Shown here one piece after another: positions 11,735-22,977 of a stretch of 64,000 bases of DNA. The notes under the pieces were generated by a model. That model searched no databases, had not been told where the DNA came from, and was given only the letters and a program-made list of their open reading frames with translations. Position 1 is the first letter of the stretch, and the number at the start of each line of letters is the position of its first letter. The DNA is from Sinotaia quadrata (taxonomy: Eukaryota > Mollusca > Gastropoda > Architaenioglossa > Viviparidae). The DNA lies in the NCBI GenBank assembly GCA_028829895.1, contig CM054181.1, positions 28,666,357 through 28,730,356 on the forward strand. Direction: 5' to 3'. Both the position numbers and the translations under genes were made by a program.

Positions 11735-12405
11735 AAGGACACTATCCAGAACAAAGCTAGATGATCAGACTGTTTAGAACAAAATTAGATCAGACTGTTC
11801 AGAAGAAAGTTAGAAGATCAAGCAGACTTTGCAGAACAAAGTTAGATTGCAGACTGTCAAGAACAAAGTTAGAAGACCACAGTCTATAGTGTCCAGAGCA
11901 AAGTTAGAAGACCAGACTCCAGATTGTCCAGAACAGAGATGACCAGATTCCAGACTGTCCAAAACAAAGATCAGATTCTAGACTGTCTAAAACAAAGATG
12001 ACCAGACTCCAGAATGTCCAAAACAAAGTTAGAAGACCAGACTCCAGACTGTCCAGAGCAAAGTTAGAAGACCAGACTCCAGACTGTCCAGAAGAAAGAT
12101 GACCAGAGTCTAGATTGTTCAAAACAAAGATGACCAGACTCTAGACTGTCCAAAACAAAAAAGACCAGACTCCAGACTGTCCAGAGCAAAGTTAGAAGAC
12201 CAGACTCCAATGTCCAGAGCAAAGTTAGAAGACCAGACTCCAGACTGTCCAGAAGAAAGATGACCAGACTCTAGACTGTCCAAAACAAAGGTGACCAGGC
12301 TCCAGACTGTCCAAAACAAAGATGACCAGACTCCAGACTGTCCAAAACAAAGTTAGACCAGACTTTCCAGAGTAAACTTAGAAGTCAAGACTCCAGATGG
12401 TCCAA
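11735..12405. repeat. 31-35-bp minisatellite, about 18 copies
   Basis: 'gaccagactccagactgtcc' followed by 'aaaacaaag' or 'agagcaaagtt' recurs throughout. Internal subtypes alternate, suggesting block duplications. Minus-strand frames rich in WSLV are repeat-born. Confidence 0.93.
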
Positions 12406-13005
12406 AACTTATTTTACTTAAGAGAAAGTATCTACACTGCACAGCTTTATAAGGAGTTTCGGACTGAAATTTCAAAGAAAGGATATAAAAGAAAACTATC
12501 CCCCAAGAACAACAGCAACAAAAGTACATGTAAGACCCTGAGAAACAATACACACACTCTCACTGTACGGCCTTGCTGTTATTGTGGAAATGTCTCGAAA
12601 TCTGTCAAATTAAATTTAATGTAAATCTCGAACATTTAAAACACAGCAAATGAGGCAGCAGTAAATAATGGATAGCACCAAAGCCTTTATTTCTCTTTTC
12701 ACAGCAATAAAATGCTGTTCTTAACACGCACAAAATTTTGAATTCTAGTTACGTTAAATAAACCAACCAAGTTATGGACCTTGCTGTAGGTGTAATTACT
12801 TCCCTTCGTGTGAAGTGGCCTTTGCTATGCAACGAAGGATAAGTCGTAAAAGGTTTGGCGCTTTAAGCGGGGATCATATCTATTTTTACCGACACACTGC
12901 TGATATACAGGCTTTCAAATAACACGTTTTCGTTTATATATCAAAAGAAACTTAAACACATGCGCACTGCCTCACGTGCTTGAACTAAACGTACGCAAAT
13001 CTTAC
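12406..13005. other. Intronic or intergenic, no recognised gene
   Basis: Mostly unique sequence. Short frames occur on both strands at 12353-12624 without recognisable domains. On the minus strand this lies downstream of the last lectin exon proposed here, and no continuation exon could be recognised. Confidence 0.5.
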
Positions 13006-13093
13006 CGAGTCACTGTCATATGACAGTTTTGATGTCGGCAATTTCTCTGGCGTCTATAAGCAATTTGCCCGTCAGTGTCAAATCTAAGACTAG
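13006..13093 (-). CDS. Possible third SUEL lectin exon (tentative)
   Basis: Read on the minus strand with 2+84+2 coding bases, this segment encodes DTDGQIAYRRQRNCRHQNCH then MTVT. It resembles the part of a SUEL lectin domain that holds the paired Cys and the following short strand. It ends at a GTAAGA donor (13005 downward). Entering after GAG at 13094-13096 gives the phase needed by the exon at 13606-13752, and a TACTAA branch-point-like motif lies upstream. Against it, GAG is a poor acceptor, the two Cys are spaced CX4C where CX5C is usual, and no following exon was recognised. Confidence 0.35.
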
Positions 13094-13140
13094 CTCCACG
13101 AGTCGAACCCGAAGCCTTGAAGTTCTTGTTCATCATTTAG

Positions 13141-13280
13141 TATTCCACGCTGACTCATGCATGCAGAGATTTGACAGTCACTCAAAATGTAGTGTCTACT
13201 ATATTCCATGCTGACTCGTGAATGCAGAGATTTGACAGTCACTCAAAATGTTGTGTCTACTATATTCCATGCTGACTCGT
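13141..13280. repeat. 61-bp tandem repeat, 2.3 copies
   Basis: 'tattccatgctgactcgtg' starts at about 13141, 13202 and 13263. The intervening 'gagatttgacagtcactcaa' is conserved in the two full units. Confidence 0.9.
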
Positions 13281-13480
13281 GCATGCGTTCATTCATTTTC
13301 CCCATCACTCCATCCATTCAATAGCTACTTATACTAACATGTTTACATCTATGATGTTAACAGCTTTTTTTTCGTAGGCAGCCGGCCGCAAGCTGTCTGT
13401 ACAAAATGAATAAGTATCAAGTTACTGTATCTAGGACAAAACAGGCTCACATTAGGACGACACAGAAACACCTCAGTTGT

Positions 13481-13502
13481 AGCGCGCGCGCGCGCGCGCG
13501 TG
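13481..13502. repeat. (GC)n tract
   Basis: About 20 bp of alternating G and C, a classic Z-DNA-forming sequence, lies in the presumed intron between two lectin exons. Confidence 0.9.
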
Positions 13503-13605
13503 TTAAGTGCGTGCGTGCCGTGTTGAAGGGCAGGTGGATACACTGTCAAAGAGTTACACATACACACGCCTTTACATAGTGTAATACTGAAATAATTTAT
13601 CTTAC

Positions 13606-13752
13606 CAAAATACCCATGCCGGTTGGGAGGGCAAGAAGTGTTGCTGTTTGGCGCTCGGCCAAACATGGCGGAATAAATGGCAATCCTCATGGATTTTGTA
13701 CACTCCACTTTGAACTGCTCGCCCTCGCACACAAATTCGCTTTTGAACTCTT
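13606..13752 (-). CDS. SUEL-type lectin exon, N-terminal half of a second domain
   Basis: SUEL domains are extracellular galactose/rhamnose-binding modules found in sea-urchin egg lectin, fish egg lectins and latrophilins. On the minus strand this 147-base exon encodes a 48-residue block with the family's start: FVCEGEQFKVEC, then MRIAIYSAMFGR (the conserved A-x-F/Y-G-R), then a further Cys-Pro. It enters after a CTATAG acceptor (13753-13754) and leaves at GTAAGATAAA (13605 downward), phase 1 at both ends. Joined to the exon at 17840-17963, the split codon becomes AAA (Lys). That makes the usual short linker between tandem SUEL domains, and no stop is created. The protein is likely secreted or a cell-surface receptor. 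The ligand and full domain set cannot be told. Confidence 0.85.
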
Positions 13753-13784
13753 CTATAGTGCATAGACAAAGCAAACAAGTAAAT

Positions 13785-13980
13785 AAGGAAATAATAATAA
13801 CGATAATAAAGAACATATTGGTGAAGATAATAATTGATTATTATTTTATGTTTTGTAATATAGTTCATAGAACTTACTTGTTCATAGTTCACAGAACTTA
13901 CGGAAATAACAATAACGATAATAAAGAATATGATGGTGATGATAATAATTTATTATTATGATGATGATGTTTTGTATTAC
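13785..13980. repeat. Two-copy duplication, AT-rich, about 120 bp
   Basis: 'aataacgataataaagaa' with flanking 'gataataat' runs and 'agttcatagaacttac' occurs at about 13795-13880 and 13880-13970. It lies immediately upstream of the second lectin exon on the minus strand. Confidence 0.7.
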
Positions 13981-14429
13981 AGTTCAAATAGATAAAAAGA
14001 CTTAGTAGTCAAGTTTAATTGAAGCTCAGCCCAACTTCTGTGAAATTGAACTGTAAAGATAAATGACCTATTTACAAGCGCGTGTTATGTGTTTTAAGGA
14101 TACAAACCGGCCTCTGCATATAATAAATCAGTGTAAAAAGAATACAAATTGGATGCAATAAAAATTATATTGGTGCACAATATATACAATTGTGAAATAC
14201 TCATTAGAATACAACAACTAAATAGCAATCTTCGGTCGCATCCACAGAGATGAAATGATAATTAAATTAGTTTGTGAATATTGGGCGCGTGTCGCCAAAG
14301 AAAATTTGACTCTGAATAGATAACAGACTTTGAGTATATATATATAATAAAAATCCTTCTTTTTACCTGCAAGTATTTCGTTATCTAGCATATTATTACT
14401 GTGCTCCTGCCGTAGAAAGATTATGTTAC

Positions 14430-15003
14430 ACCTTACAAGCAATAACAGCAATGGCAAGGTTGAAGACAGTTTGGAAAGACAGAAACATCTCAGTCAGCTC
14501 AAAGATCAGACTGATGCGCTCCTTGGTTGTATCTGTGTCCTTATATGCATATGGGTCATGGACCCTCACAGCGGATCTCGAAAGGAGGATACAAGCTACT
14601 GAAATGAGATGCTTTCGAAGGTTGCTTGGCATTTCGTATAGAGATCATGTCACGAATGACGAAGTGAGAAACAGAATTAGACAAGCCATTGCGCCCTATG
14701 AAGAGCTATTGGCCATTGTGAAAAAACGCAAAATGAAATGGTTATGGGCATGTCACACGATCAACAAGACAATCATGCAAGATACTGTGCAAGGAGGGCG
14801 AAGGAGAGGAAGACAGAGGAAAAGATGTGAGGATAACATCTCAGAGTGGACAGTACTGAAACTGAGCAATACGGTAAGATTAGCAGAGAACACAATAGAA
14901 TGGAGGAAGCTGGTTGTTAGGTCGTCAGTGGTGTCCCAACGGTCGGCAAGACTAAGGGACAGATAGATAGAAAAGACTTATTAATTAATTATTATTATTA
15001 ATT
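14430..15003 (+). pseudogene. 5'-truncated non-LTR retrotransposon, C-terminal end
   Basis: An open frame (ATG at 14451, stop at 14964-14966; in-frame homology begins slightly upstream) encodes the region after the fingers and palm in RTE/Jockey-like reverse transcriptases. Visible blocks are ARLKTVWKDRNIS, YGSWTLTADLERRIQATEMR, CFRRLLGISYRDHVTN and GGRRRGRQRKRCEDNISEW. This C-terminal family is common in marine invertebrates and often annotated as endonuclease-reverse transcriptase. The endonuclease and catalytic domains are missing. It ends in short 'attaatt/attatt' repeats near 14980-15003, as 3' tails of such elements do. It lies antisense inside the presumed lectin-gene intron. The exact clade is uncertain. 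Confidence 0.85.
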
Positions 15004-16230
15004 AAACATACTTTATTTCTAACAATTGGCTTACTACCGACTACCGGAGTGCCTATTAGTAGAACTGGAGACTGCAGTGTCCTCCTACCTGCTGGATTTA
15101 TCTACAACCTAATTTCGTGACTGTTTTTTTTATCAACTACAGTCTAATCTTCTGGGTGAATAATTAATTAACCACAGTATAATTTTCTAGAGCACTTTAT
15201 CATCTTGTCTGCTTTATCTCTATTGCCTCCCCTGGCATAACGCCCAAACGGCTCATATATAATTCAAATATATATTTCAAATCTAATACATATATAACGG
15301 GAATTAATAATCTTAATTAATTAATAATTAATATTGTCCGTTTGTCATCCTTTATCTTACACTGGTTATAGATGCATTTCAGTCCATTTGTCTGTCCCTA
15401 CAATACACACTGTATTTCAAGATTCACACCTGAATTTATTCTAAACGCTAATCCCTGCTTTCCTCTCTCCATCCATAGAACAATTCATTCCTCGTGTACG
15501 TGGCGTGCGTGTATGTGTGTGATAAAATGCATCTGCGCGCGTGTGTTTGTGTGATTGTTGAGGGAAGTGTGCGAGAAGTGATTTATAAAAAAAAAAAAGT
15601 GCAATGAATGCCAGAATATATCATTGCACCCTTTACTTCTCGTTCATCACGTGGTGCACGAGGAAAAGTATACGAGCAGCGAACGATAAACAAGCACGGG
15701 CTTGACAATATTGTCTGCTTTTTGACACTGTCATGTACGTGCGCAAACCATCATCTTCTTTAAAAATAAAATAAAGCAACTGTCAAGTTTTACGACATTA
15801 GGATTGGGTGCGGATCAGTTTCTGTTGCATATCTTCATTGACGCCGCTCGTTACTTTCTGGCGTGTCGCAAATCTGGCAGGATCGCGTCTATGAATAGAA
15901 CTAATGGGCTTCATTATTTATGAAGCACTGTAACTCAGCTTATCCCCCCCCCCCCCCCCCTTGAAGGTTTAATACTCTGTGTTTGTAACACGAGTCTAAA
16001 GTTGTTACAACTGTGGCAATAAATGAATTCTATCAATGGTGGACTGCAAGGGACCTCACCTGTCGCAGTGAAATTGTTTTGTTCCTGCGCAAGCCTTCAT
16101 TCTTGTAATGCAGATAAAATGTGGAAACATGTAAAGTGCATGTATATTTACATAATTTATTCATATGACAGGATGTGAAAGCCGCAACAATGTACATAAA
16201 TTAAAGACGCTATTTTTTTTATTCCCCGGC
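15004..16230. other. Intronic sequence, no recognised gene
   Basis: AT-rich with inverted 'taattaat' motifs near 15300-15345, an A-run at 15586-15597 and a run of about 17 C at 15943-15960. Short frames carry no recognisable domain. Confidence 0.55.
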
Positions 16231-16233
16231 TTT

Positions 16234-16445
16234 GTGTCTTGTTTGAGTGAAAACTAAATAAGTCTGTTGGACAACGTCACTATGATCAGACGTGTCTTGT
16301 TTGAGCGAAAATTAAATAAGTCTGTTGGACAACGTCACTATGATCAGACGTGTCTTGTTTGAGTGAAAATTAAATAAGTCTGTTGGACAACGTCACTATG
16401 ATCAGACGTGTCTTGTCTGAGTGAAAACTAAGTAAGTCATTCACT
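16234..16445. repeat. 58-bp minisatellite, about 3.5 copies
   Basis: 'gtgtcttgtttgag' starts at 16234, 16292, 16350 and (as 'gtctgag') 16408. The 'ggacaacgtcactatgatca' core is identical in the three full units. Confidence 0.93.
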
Positions 16446-16754
16446 AATCTGCTAGGACACTAACGCATTTTGGAAAAATAAAAGAAATAAAATACAGCAT
16501 ACAGCATAAATACATACAATAACAGAAGTAATATACAGCAATAAATACATACAATAAACAAAATAACAGTAAAGTGTTAAAGTTTCTGCGCTGAGAGATT
16601 TGCGCGCGCGTGTATTCGTGCGTGAGAGCGTAAGGTTTACACTAAACGACAGCGTGATTCACTGAGGAAAATAGCAAAGAAAAGAGGTTAAAACAGGTAT
16701 GGTATATTCACTTTACTGAGGTAAATAAACTGTTGCGCGCGTGTGTGTATATCT

Positions 16755-16755
16755 C

Positions 16756-16804
<49 letters not shown>

Positions 16805-16805
16805 C
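16755..16805. repeat. (GA)n microsatellite
   Basis: About 50 bp of GA dinucleotides with two small interruptions. Confidence 0.95.
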
Positions 16806-17054
16806 AATGACTGCAAAGTTTGGCTTCGAAACCCGAAAAGAACCAGACCACGTGTATGGATTTTAAACTAAATTCAAACAGCATTTTCCTGGAAGTAGAG
16901 GCATGAACATTCCATCTCTAGTCTAATGGGTATTAATTGCCTTACAGACTCTCACGCACGACGATAAACACGGCGCTAATTGCTCTTTGAAAGCACGTAA
17001 ACAAGACAACCTGTCACTACCAAGCACGTCTGCATCTAGAATGGAAGTACACGT

Positions 17055-17735
17055 ACGCCAGTGATAGCGCCCAATTAGCAGTGTTAGTGATAGCTAGCGC
17101 CCAGTAATCGTCAGGGATAGCGCCCAGCCAGCAGTGTTAGTGATAGCTAGCGCCCAGTAATCGTCAGGGATAGCGCTCAGTCATCAGTGTACGTGATAAC
17201 CAGGGTCCAGTCAGTGTACGTGATAGCGCCCAGTTCCTAGTCAGTATCAGTGATAGCTAGCGCCCAGACAGTTTGCAGTGGTGTAAATCATAGCGCTCAG
17301 TAAGTGTTGACGATAGCTAGCGCCAAGTCAGAGCTAGTGATAAAAATGATAACCAGAGTTAAGTTAGTGTTAAAGAAAGCTAGTGCTTACTCAGTGTTAA
17401 TGATAGTTAGCACCCAGTTAGTGTCAGTAACAGCGTCCAGTAAGTTAATGATAGCGCCCATTCCATGCCAGTTATAGGTCTAGTCAGTGTCAGTGAAAGT
17501 AAGTGCCACTCAGTGCAGTGATAGCGTACAGTCAGAATCACTAATAGCAAGCGACCAGTCAGTGTCAATGAAAACGCCCAGCCAATGATAGTGATAGATA
17601 GCATCAAGTTAATGGTAGTGATAGTCAATGCCCAGTCAACCTTAGTTATAGCTAATGCACAGTCAACCTTAGTTATAGCTAATGCCCAGTCAACCTTAGT
17701 TATAGCTAATACCCAGTCAATAAGTACAAAATATC
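17055..17735. repeat. Degenerate 28-33-bp minisatellite
   Basis: 'gatagctagcgcccagtca' and 'gtgttagtgatag' variants recur more than 20 times with changing spacing. The last three units ('gcccagtcaaccttagttat') are nearly identical. A 128-codon minus frame over the end is repeat-derived. The array lies in the intron just after the lectin exon at 17840-17963. Confidence 0.88.
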
Positions 17736-17839
17736 TTAATTCCTCTGTATTAATTTCAGTATAATTCAAAAATGTGTCAGTGTATCCATCCATCCGTCCA
17801 TCCGTCTTGACTGATCAGATTTCTTACATGCTTACTTAC

Positions 17840-17963
17840 TTGGTCTACACTTATAGTGCACTTCTAGGTACTTGGACGTGGTCGGACAAGGATCTTGGCG
17901 AAATGTAGTAGACTCTGCCAACACCTGACATTTTGGACGATCCTCGCACAAGTCCAAAAGTAC
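17840..17963 (-). CDS. SUEL-type lectin exon, C-terminal half of a domain
   Basis: On the minus strand this 124-base exon (41 codons plus one base) carries the diagnostic second half of a SUEL lectin domain. It reads VLLDLCEDRPKC (CX5C), then Phe, DPC at residues 29-31, then KYLEVHYKC. This is the DPC...KYL.V.Y.C signature of the family. It follows a good acceptor (AATATATTTTTGCAG ending at 17964) and ends at a strong donor, GTAAGTAAGC (17839 downward). Phase is 0 at entry and 1 at exit, which fits the next exon at 13606-13752. The exon with the N-terminal half of this domain should lie upstream (higher coordinates), but I could not recognise it. Gene identity beyond SUEL-domain protein is open; latrophilin-like receptors and secreted multi-SUEL lectins both fit. 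Confidence 0.85.
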
Positions 17964-18152
17964 CTGCAAAAATATAATAAATAAATAAATAAAAATAAAC
18001 ATTAATTATATAGTTCTAAACTGTTTCCCGAAATTATTTAAATATGCATACCCAGAACCGCCCACCCAACACGCGCGCGGGGGGCAAATAATATGCATTG
18101 TCATGACTGAACAAAATACGCCTATGGCTGCTTTGTTTATAGATCTAGGTAG

Positions 18153-18224
<72 letters not shown>

Positions 18225-18230
18225 GTGTAT
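18153..18230. repeat. (GT)n microsatellite
   Basis: About 75 bp of GT dinucleotides, followed by a short 'ggatgg' purine run. Confidence 0.97.
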
Positions 18231-18589
18231 TTGTAAGAATATTTTCGCTAAGTGGGATGGGGATGGGGATGGGAGCGGGACGGGAGATAGAAGTTCCGAG
18301 TATTTCGTTTTCAGTTGGCCAATTCTCTTGATGCTGGTCATCAGTCAAATGTAATGCCCGATGTCACTCACTTCCTTTCACTACTCTTCTTAAAGAAATT
18401 AAAAATTATAATTTGAAATTAAACCCTAAAATAAATTTGTCTTAATTTAATTATTGCCAGCGTAAGGAATAATAAAGTATACTTTTAAAGATGTAAAGAG
18501 CCTTAGTTGGTTGTGTAGTCTGGAAATAAATCTTTTCCTGTGTCATTTAAAAAAAGAAATACAGACTGCCCTCCTTAACAACTAACATT

Positions 18590-18850
18590 CTTATGACCTG
18601 AATACGGACCGTCCAATGCTTGATGCTAACATATTGTCATGATCTGAATACAGGCCGTCCAATGCTTGATACTAATACATTGTCGCGACATGAATACAGG
18701 CCATCCAATGCTTGACATGCTAACATATTGTATCGACTGAATACACTCCGTCCAATGCTTGACACGCTAACGTATCGTATCGACCCGAATACAGGCCATC
18801 CAATGCTTGACACGCTAACATACTGTCATGACCTGAACACGGGCCGTTGA
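18590..18850. repeat. 46-48-bp minisatellite, 5-6 copies
   Basis: 'tccaatgcttga' recurs at 18612, 18658, 18704, 18751 and 18799, each followed by 'ctaacatattgt' and 'gaatacaggcc' variants. Confidence 0.9.
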
Positions 18851-19854
18851 GATAATCTTACTGCATAGCAAGTTAGTTGTTGCATGTCAAGGTGTCTCAG
18901 TGTATAATTAACAACCAAGTGCTACTTTTTTCGCCGTCTAAATACAACCTGCTCTACATTGTGTAAGTAACAAAGAAAATATCCCTTTAAACAAGTAATT
19001 ATGTACGAAAAGAGAAAAAGAAAGAGTATTATATTATTGCTCTGAAACGGTCAGTCATATATACACACAATTGTGCAAGGTTTTAACAAGTTTCTATTAA
19101 TGATCAATAAGCAACTTGATGTCAAAGTAATCTCCCGAAATCAAGTCTGAAGAGACTTAGCGGAGTTACATTGCCGTGGCGAGTAGCTGACAAGATGCCT
19201 GAATAATTTTTGTCGGAGAATTTAATAATGATTTATATTCGAGTGTATGAATTGTCGCTGTCTTCATTTATAAGCGTGTAAAAGGTAAATTCCCCACAAT
19301 TCCCATTATTTTAAATCCACACTATCTGATTGTCCCAAATCCCAGAATCCAATTTTCTTCATTTCGCATAATGTATTGTTCTTATGCTATGCATTAATTT
19401 ACATTACTCAGAGAGAAATGATCATTCCCTTCCCCCAACTATTCTCAGTCTCTTGTATATACCATTTCCTCTGTAACGTAACCTCAATAACTATGTAAGT
19501 ACATAAGCATTAATTATTCTTCTCCTCATTAAATCCTATACGCATAGCACTGGTTATGAAACAGAATTGTTCAACTAATGATTATTATGTCATTTATTTA
19601 GTGCAGTCTAACAAATTTTAACAATCGTTAAACAGTTATTAACATGAGAAGTTGTTATTAACACTCATTTACAAACAACAATGAGTAGAGACAAACTTTG
19701 CACTACAACAGCCAATTTACTGGGGGTGCAATGGGGGATGGGTGCAAGGGTTATGTTTAAAGAGCAAACGAAGTCAAAATTTTGAGATACAATATAAGAT
19801 CTGACATCGTCCATCACTATTTTTTATCGTGTAATTGTTGACACCCTTTCAGGA
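18851..19854. other. Non-coding, no recognised gene
   Basis: AT-rich unique-looking sequence without recognisable coding frames, consistent with intron. Confidence 0.55.
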
Positions 19855-20195
19855 CACTGCCAATTACAAAGACTCCTGATACCAGCACATTATGCAAAGC
19901 TTGCAACTCTTGCCTTGCAAAGATTTCTGGCACAAAACGAAGCTTGCAACTCCTGCCTTGCAAAGACCCCTGACACTTGCTCACTATGAACCTTGCAAAT
20001 CCTTGCCTTGCAAAGACTCCTGAACTTGCCCACTGTGAATCTTGCAAATCCTTGCCTTGCAAAGCCCCTAACACTTTGCCCACAGTGAACTTTGTAACTC
20101 TTGCCTTTCAAAGACGCCCGACACTTGCCTACTGTGAACCTTACAATCCTTGCCCTGCAAAGACCCTTGGCACCAGCACACTGCGAGTTTTGCCG
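19855..20195. repeat. About 50-bp minisatellite, about 6 copies
   Basis: 'cttgccttgcaaagactcct' with 'cccactgtgaac' between units recurs six to seven times with moderate divergence. Frames over it on both strands are repeat-derived. Confidence 0.88.
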
Positions 20196-21202
20196 AAACT
20201 GTGCACTTATCTGTGTAAACTGTGTTTACCCCCTCTTCTGGAACAGTACTGGGTCAGCATTTACGTATTTCTTCTCCTAATAAAAACCGTCTTCACCTGC
20301 CCAAAACGACTGTCAAATGAGTGATTAGGGCGTTAAAGGATTCCCCACCAGTACATCATTTCCTCCTGAATTACAGTTCATTAGATTGAATGTGTGATGG
20401 AGACCTTGGCCAGCAGTTTTCAGTGACGGTATAAGATCGTCTTTTCGACAGTAAAGAGCTGAAGGTCAAAAACAATTTTGCAGGCTCTTACTGTTGAAAC
20501 GGATGTATACAAAGAAAATATATCGACAGCCTTGAAACACTCTTCCCACCCCACCTCGCAGAAGCTCTACAGTGCTAGCCTCACATATCCAAATTGTCCT
20601 TGCCTTTTAGACGTAACGGTGTCAATTTCATTTCCAAAGAAAGGTTTACTATGCAATTCCCCTAAAACGTGAACAGCAACAAACATTTCACGGCCATGGT
20701 AATGTTGCATACCTTAATACCGAGTCAGCCATTATAGTCAATTTAAGGCTATTACTTTGCATGTTCCTTGAAACTGTCCTTGAACTCTACATCGATCAGA
20801 CAACACTGCAGTTGCTGTACTTTTAGGCTTGTCGTAGTTCTGACTTTGATTCCGGATTCAGGCTGCAAGGTAGCGGTTGTCTTGCGAGATGGCCAACATA
20901 GCTGAGATTTATATACGTCAATTTACGCTTCATCGTCGTCTCAATGTTACCTCTGTTTAGAAATTTCAACTGAAAAAGTCAACACTTACTAAACATTGCA
21001 CAAAAAAGCACAACACAGAAACACTGCACATAACTAGGCATTAAAAAAATGCTGTACATGACCAGACATTAAGCCTAGACATTACATATGAGCATACATT
21101 AGGCCTATACATAGTCATTATACATGACTAGACACTGCTACATGGAAGCTGCGCATGTTCAGACAGAGCAAAATTAAACATCACACAACGACATACAACA
21201 AA
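20196..21202. other. Non-coding, no recognised gene
   Basis: Unique-looking sequence passing at about 21000-21200 into CA-rich degenerate repeat motifs (acatgaccagacatt, gcctagacatt). These match the style of the array on the far side of the retrotransposon. Confidence 0.55.
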
Positions 21203-21207
21203 CATAG
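21203..21207. repeat. Target-site duplication, left copy (CATAG)
   Basis: CATAG directly precedes the left LTR and is repeated directly after the right LTR at 29474-29478. Five bases is the usual duplication length for Ty3/gypsy integrases. Confidence 0.93.
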
Positions 21208-22754
21208 TGTTACGTTTCCAGTATTTATTTAAAGACCCTGCTTAGAATAATTAAAAGACTTTAAATATAATTAATTCTTCCTCTCATATTCTACGCAGAC
21301 TGGTTGCTCAATTTATTATCTGACTAATTAAAAGTGCGTCTTGTAGTTCAGACGACAAATTTACAGACTAATAAACTGCGAACTTTTAGCTAGATTTGAA
21401 AACAGTTAAGTCCCTCTAAATTAATATGCACTCGTCATCAATCTTTCTGCTCATCCGCCCCCATTCAAATCTAAGAATTAATCTAATTGGTCTATTGTGC
21501 ATAGAAATCAACTACTAAGAGGTATTAACAAAGAAAATAAGATTTAATAAAGTTTAACAAATTAACAATAAATCGAATGCAACGCGAATAGTCTTCACTC
21601 TGTCTTTACGCGCCTATGCCTGATTTTTGTCAATCTAAATTGCCAGAAAAGTGTTCCTTTGAGATCTGTACACTTGATTTTGCACTTAGCTCTATTCTTG
21701 TATCCTTGGTCTCAACACTCAGTCATGCTGATTCGTTCCCTCAGTCCCCCTTTAACGACACACGTGGTGCATAAGGAATGATGTCCCTTTGTTAGTGGCT
21801 AGGAACTGGAATTTTTGCAGCATGGCCCTCAGAGTGGATTTCGACACGCTTATACCAATAAGCTAATGCAGGTGAGGCATGGGTGAACATGAACCATGAG
21901 CCGACCTGTGGATGCAACGTGTTTGGATATAATTCTCAACCTAACAGGTCCCACTTAGGCATGGCTCAATTAAATGCGCTGAACAAGGAGTTTCGACTTC
22001 GCGTCGCTTACAATTAGATTTTAGAAAAAATATAATCGTCTCACATGTGTTCCATTTAACAGTCATGACGTATGAAGCAATAAAATAGATACAACGTTAA
22101 ATTAATGTTCATACAAGGGGTAATTCAAGCCGACAGAGCGCTTCACAATTTACAATTTAAATTACACGCAATAATTGAATTACATGAAGAATTCATATCG
22201 AGCGCAGCATTCTGGCTCTTAGTGAATTAAAACAATATAAATTAAAGTACAGAAATGGAAAAATGGTTACAATAAATTTATATTCCGTAACATATAGGTT
22301 TTCAGCTATTTCTCTGAACCATGCTCAAGTGTATATGGAAATCATATAATACATAGCACAAATACATACTTAAACAATACATAGGCAAATACTATTAAAT
22401 AAAATGATACCTTTGAGAGAAGTCGAAGGGTACCTTGATTCTCTATGGCGCCGGCTGCCTCTCACGACCCGAGTAAGCTGATGGAATTAGCTAAAATGTG
22501 CTCGAAGTGAGGGAGCGGAAGCGTGTGGGTACATATATAGAAAGGTATATTGCGTATCACGTGACTGTTCGCAAAGCATGTGGTTGGTTCGAGAACTGGA
22601 CAATGGTCCTAAAGTTACATAACATCTTGACCTGTTCTAGAAGCACCTAGAAAAAGGAAGCTTGGAACAAAGGGCCAAGGGTTTCAAATATTCGAATTTG
22701 AAGTAAACAAGGCAAGTGGGTCACGAAGTCGGACAATTTTATCAGACTGTGACA
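21208..22754 (-). repeat. 3' LTR of the retrotransposon
   Basis: In element orientation it begins TGTCACAGTCTGATAAAATT and ends CTGGAAACGTAACA. It appears identical to the other LTR over all 1547 bp. A TATA-like TATATATG lies on the minus strand within 22531-22540. AATAAA motifs on the minus strand at 21312-21317 and 21224-21229 could serve 3' end formation. At 1547 bp the LTR is long for this superfamily. Confidence 0.97.
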
Positions 22755-22770
22755 CCCCCTTGCTTTTGAG
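22755..22770 (-). other. Polypurine tract
   Basis: In element orientation, CTCAAAAGCAAGGGGG directly abuts the 3' LTR start (TGTCACAG). This is the expected position and composition for plus-strand DNA priming. Confidence 0.85.
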
Positions 22771-22977
22771 GCGTTTATCTTGCCAAAGATAAAATGCCTC
22801 CTACAAATTATGTATGATAAAATGTAGAAGTCCACAATGAAGAAAAATTTACACAAAAAAAATTTCGACATTCCTAGAAATAAAGTGTGCAACTATATTT
22901 CATATTTACAGGAAGGAATCCGTAGGGTTCAGTTAATTGATTAAACAACATTCTATCAGTACCGGCACTTGATGGCA

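Noticed and set aside
13070..13100. tRNA or SINE B-box (GGTTCGACTC on the minus strand)
   Set aside because: The neighbouring stems do not pair and no A-box or cloverleaf could be formed.
14380..14440. Minus reading TTC TAC GGC AGG (FYGR) as a lectin exon
   Set aside because: A stop follows within a few codons and no other SUEL residues are present; it also lies between two exons already joined in phase.
17407..17793. 128-codon minus frame as part of the lectin gene
   Set aside because: It is a translation of the degenerate minisatellite in the intron and lacks Cys or lectin motifs.
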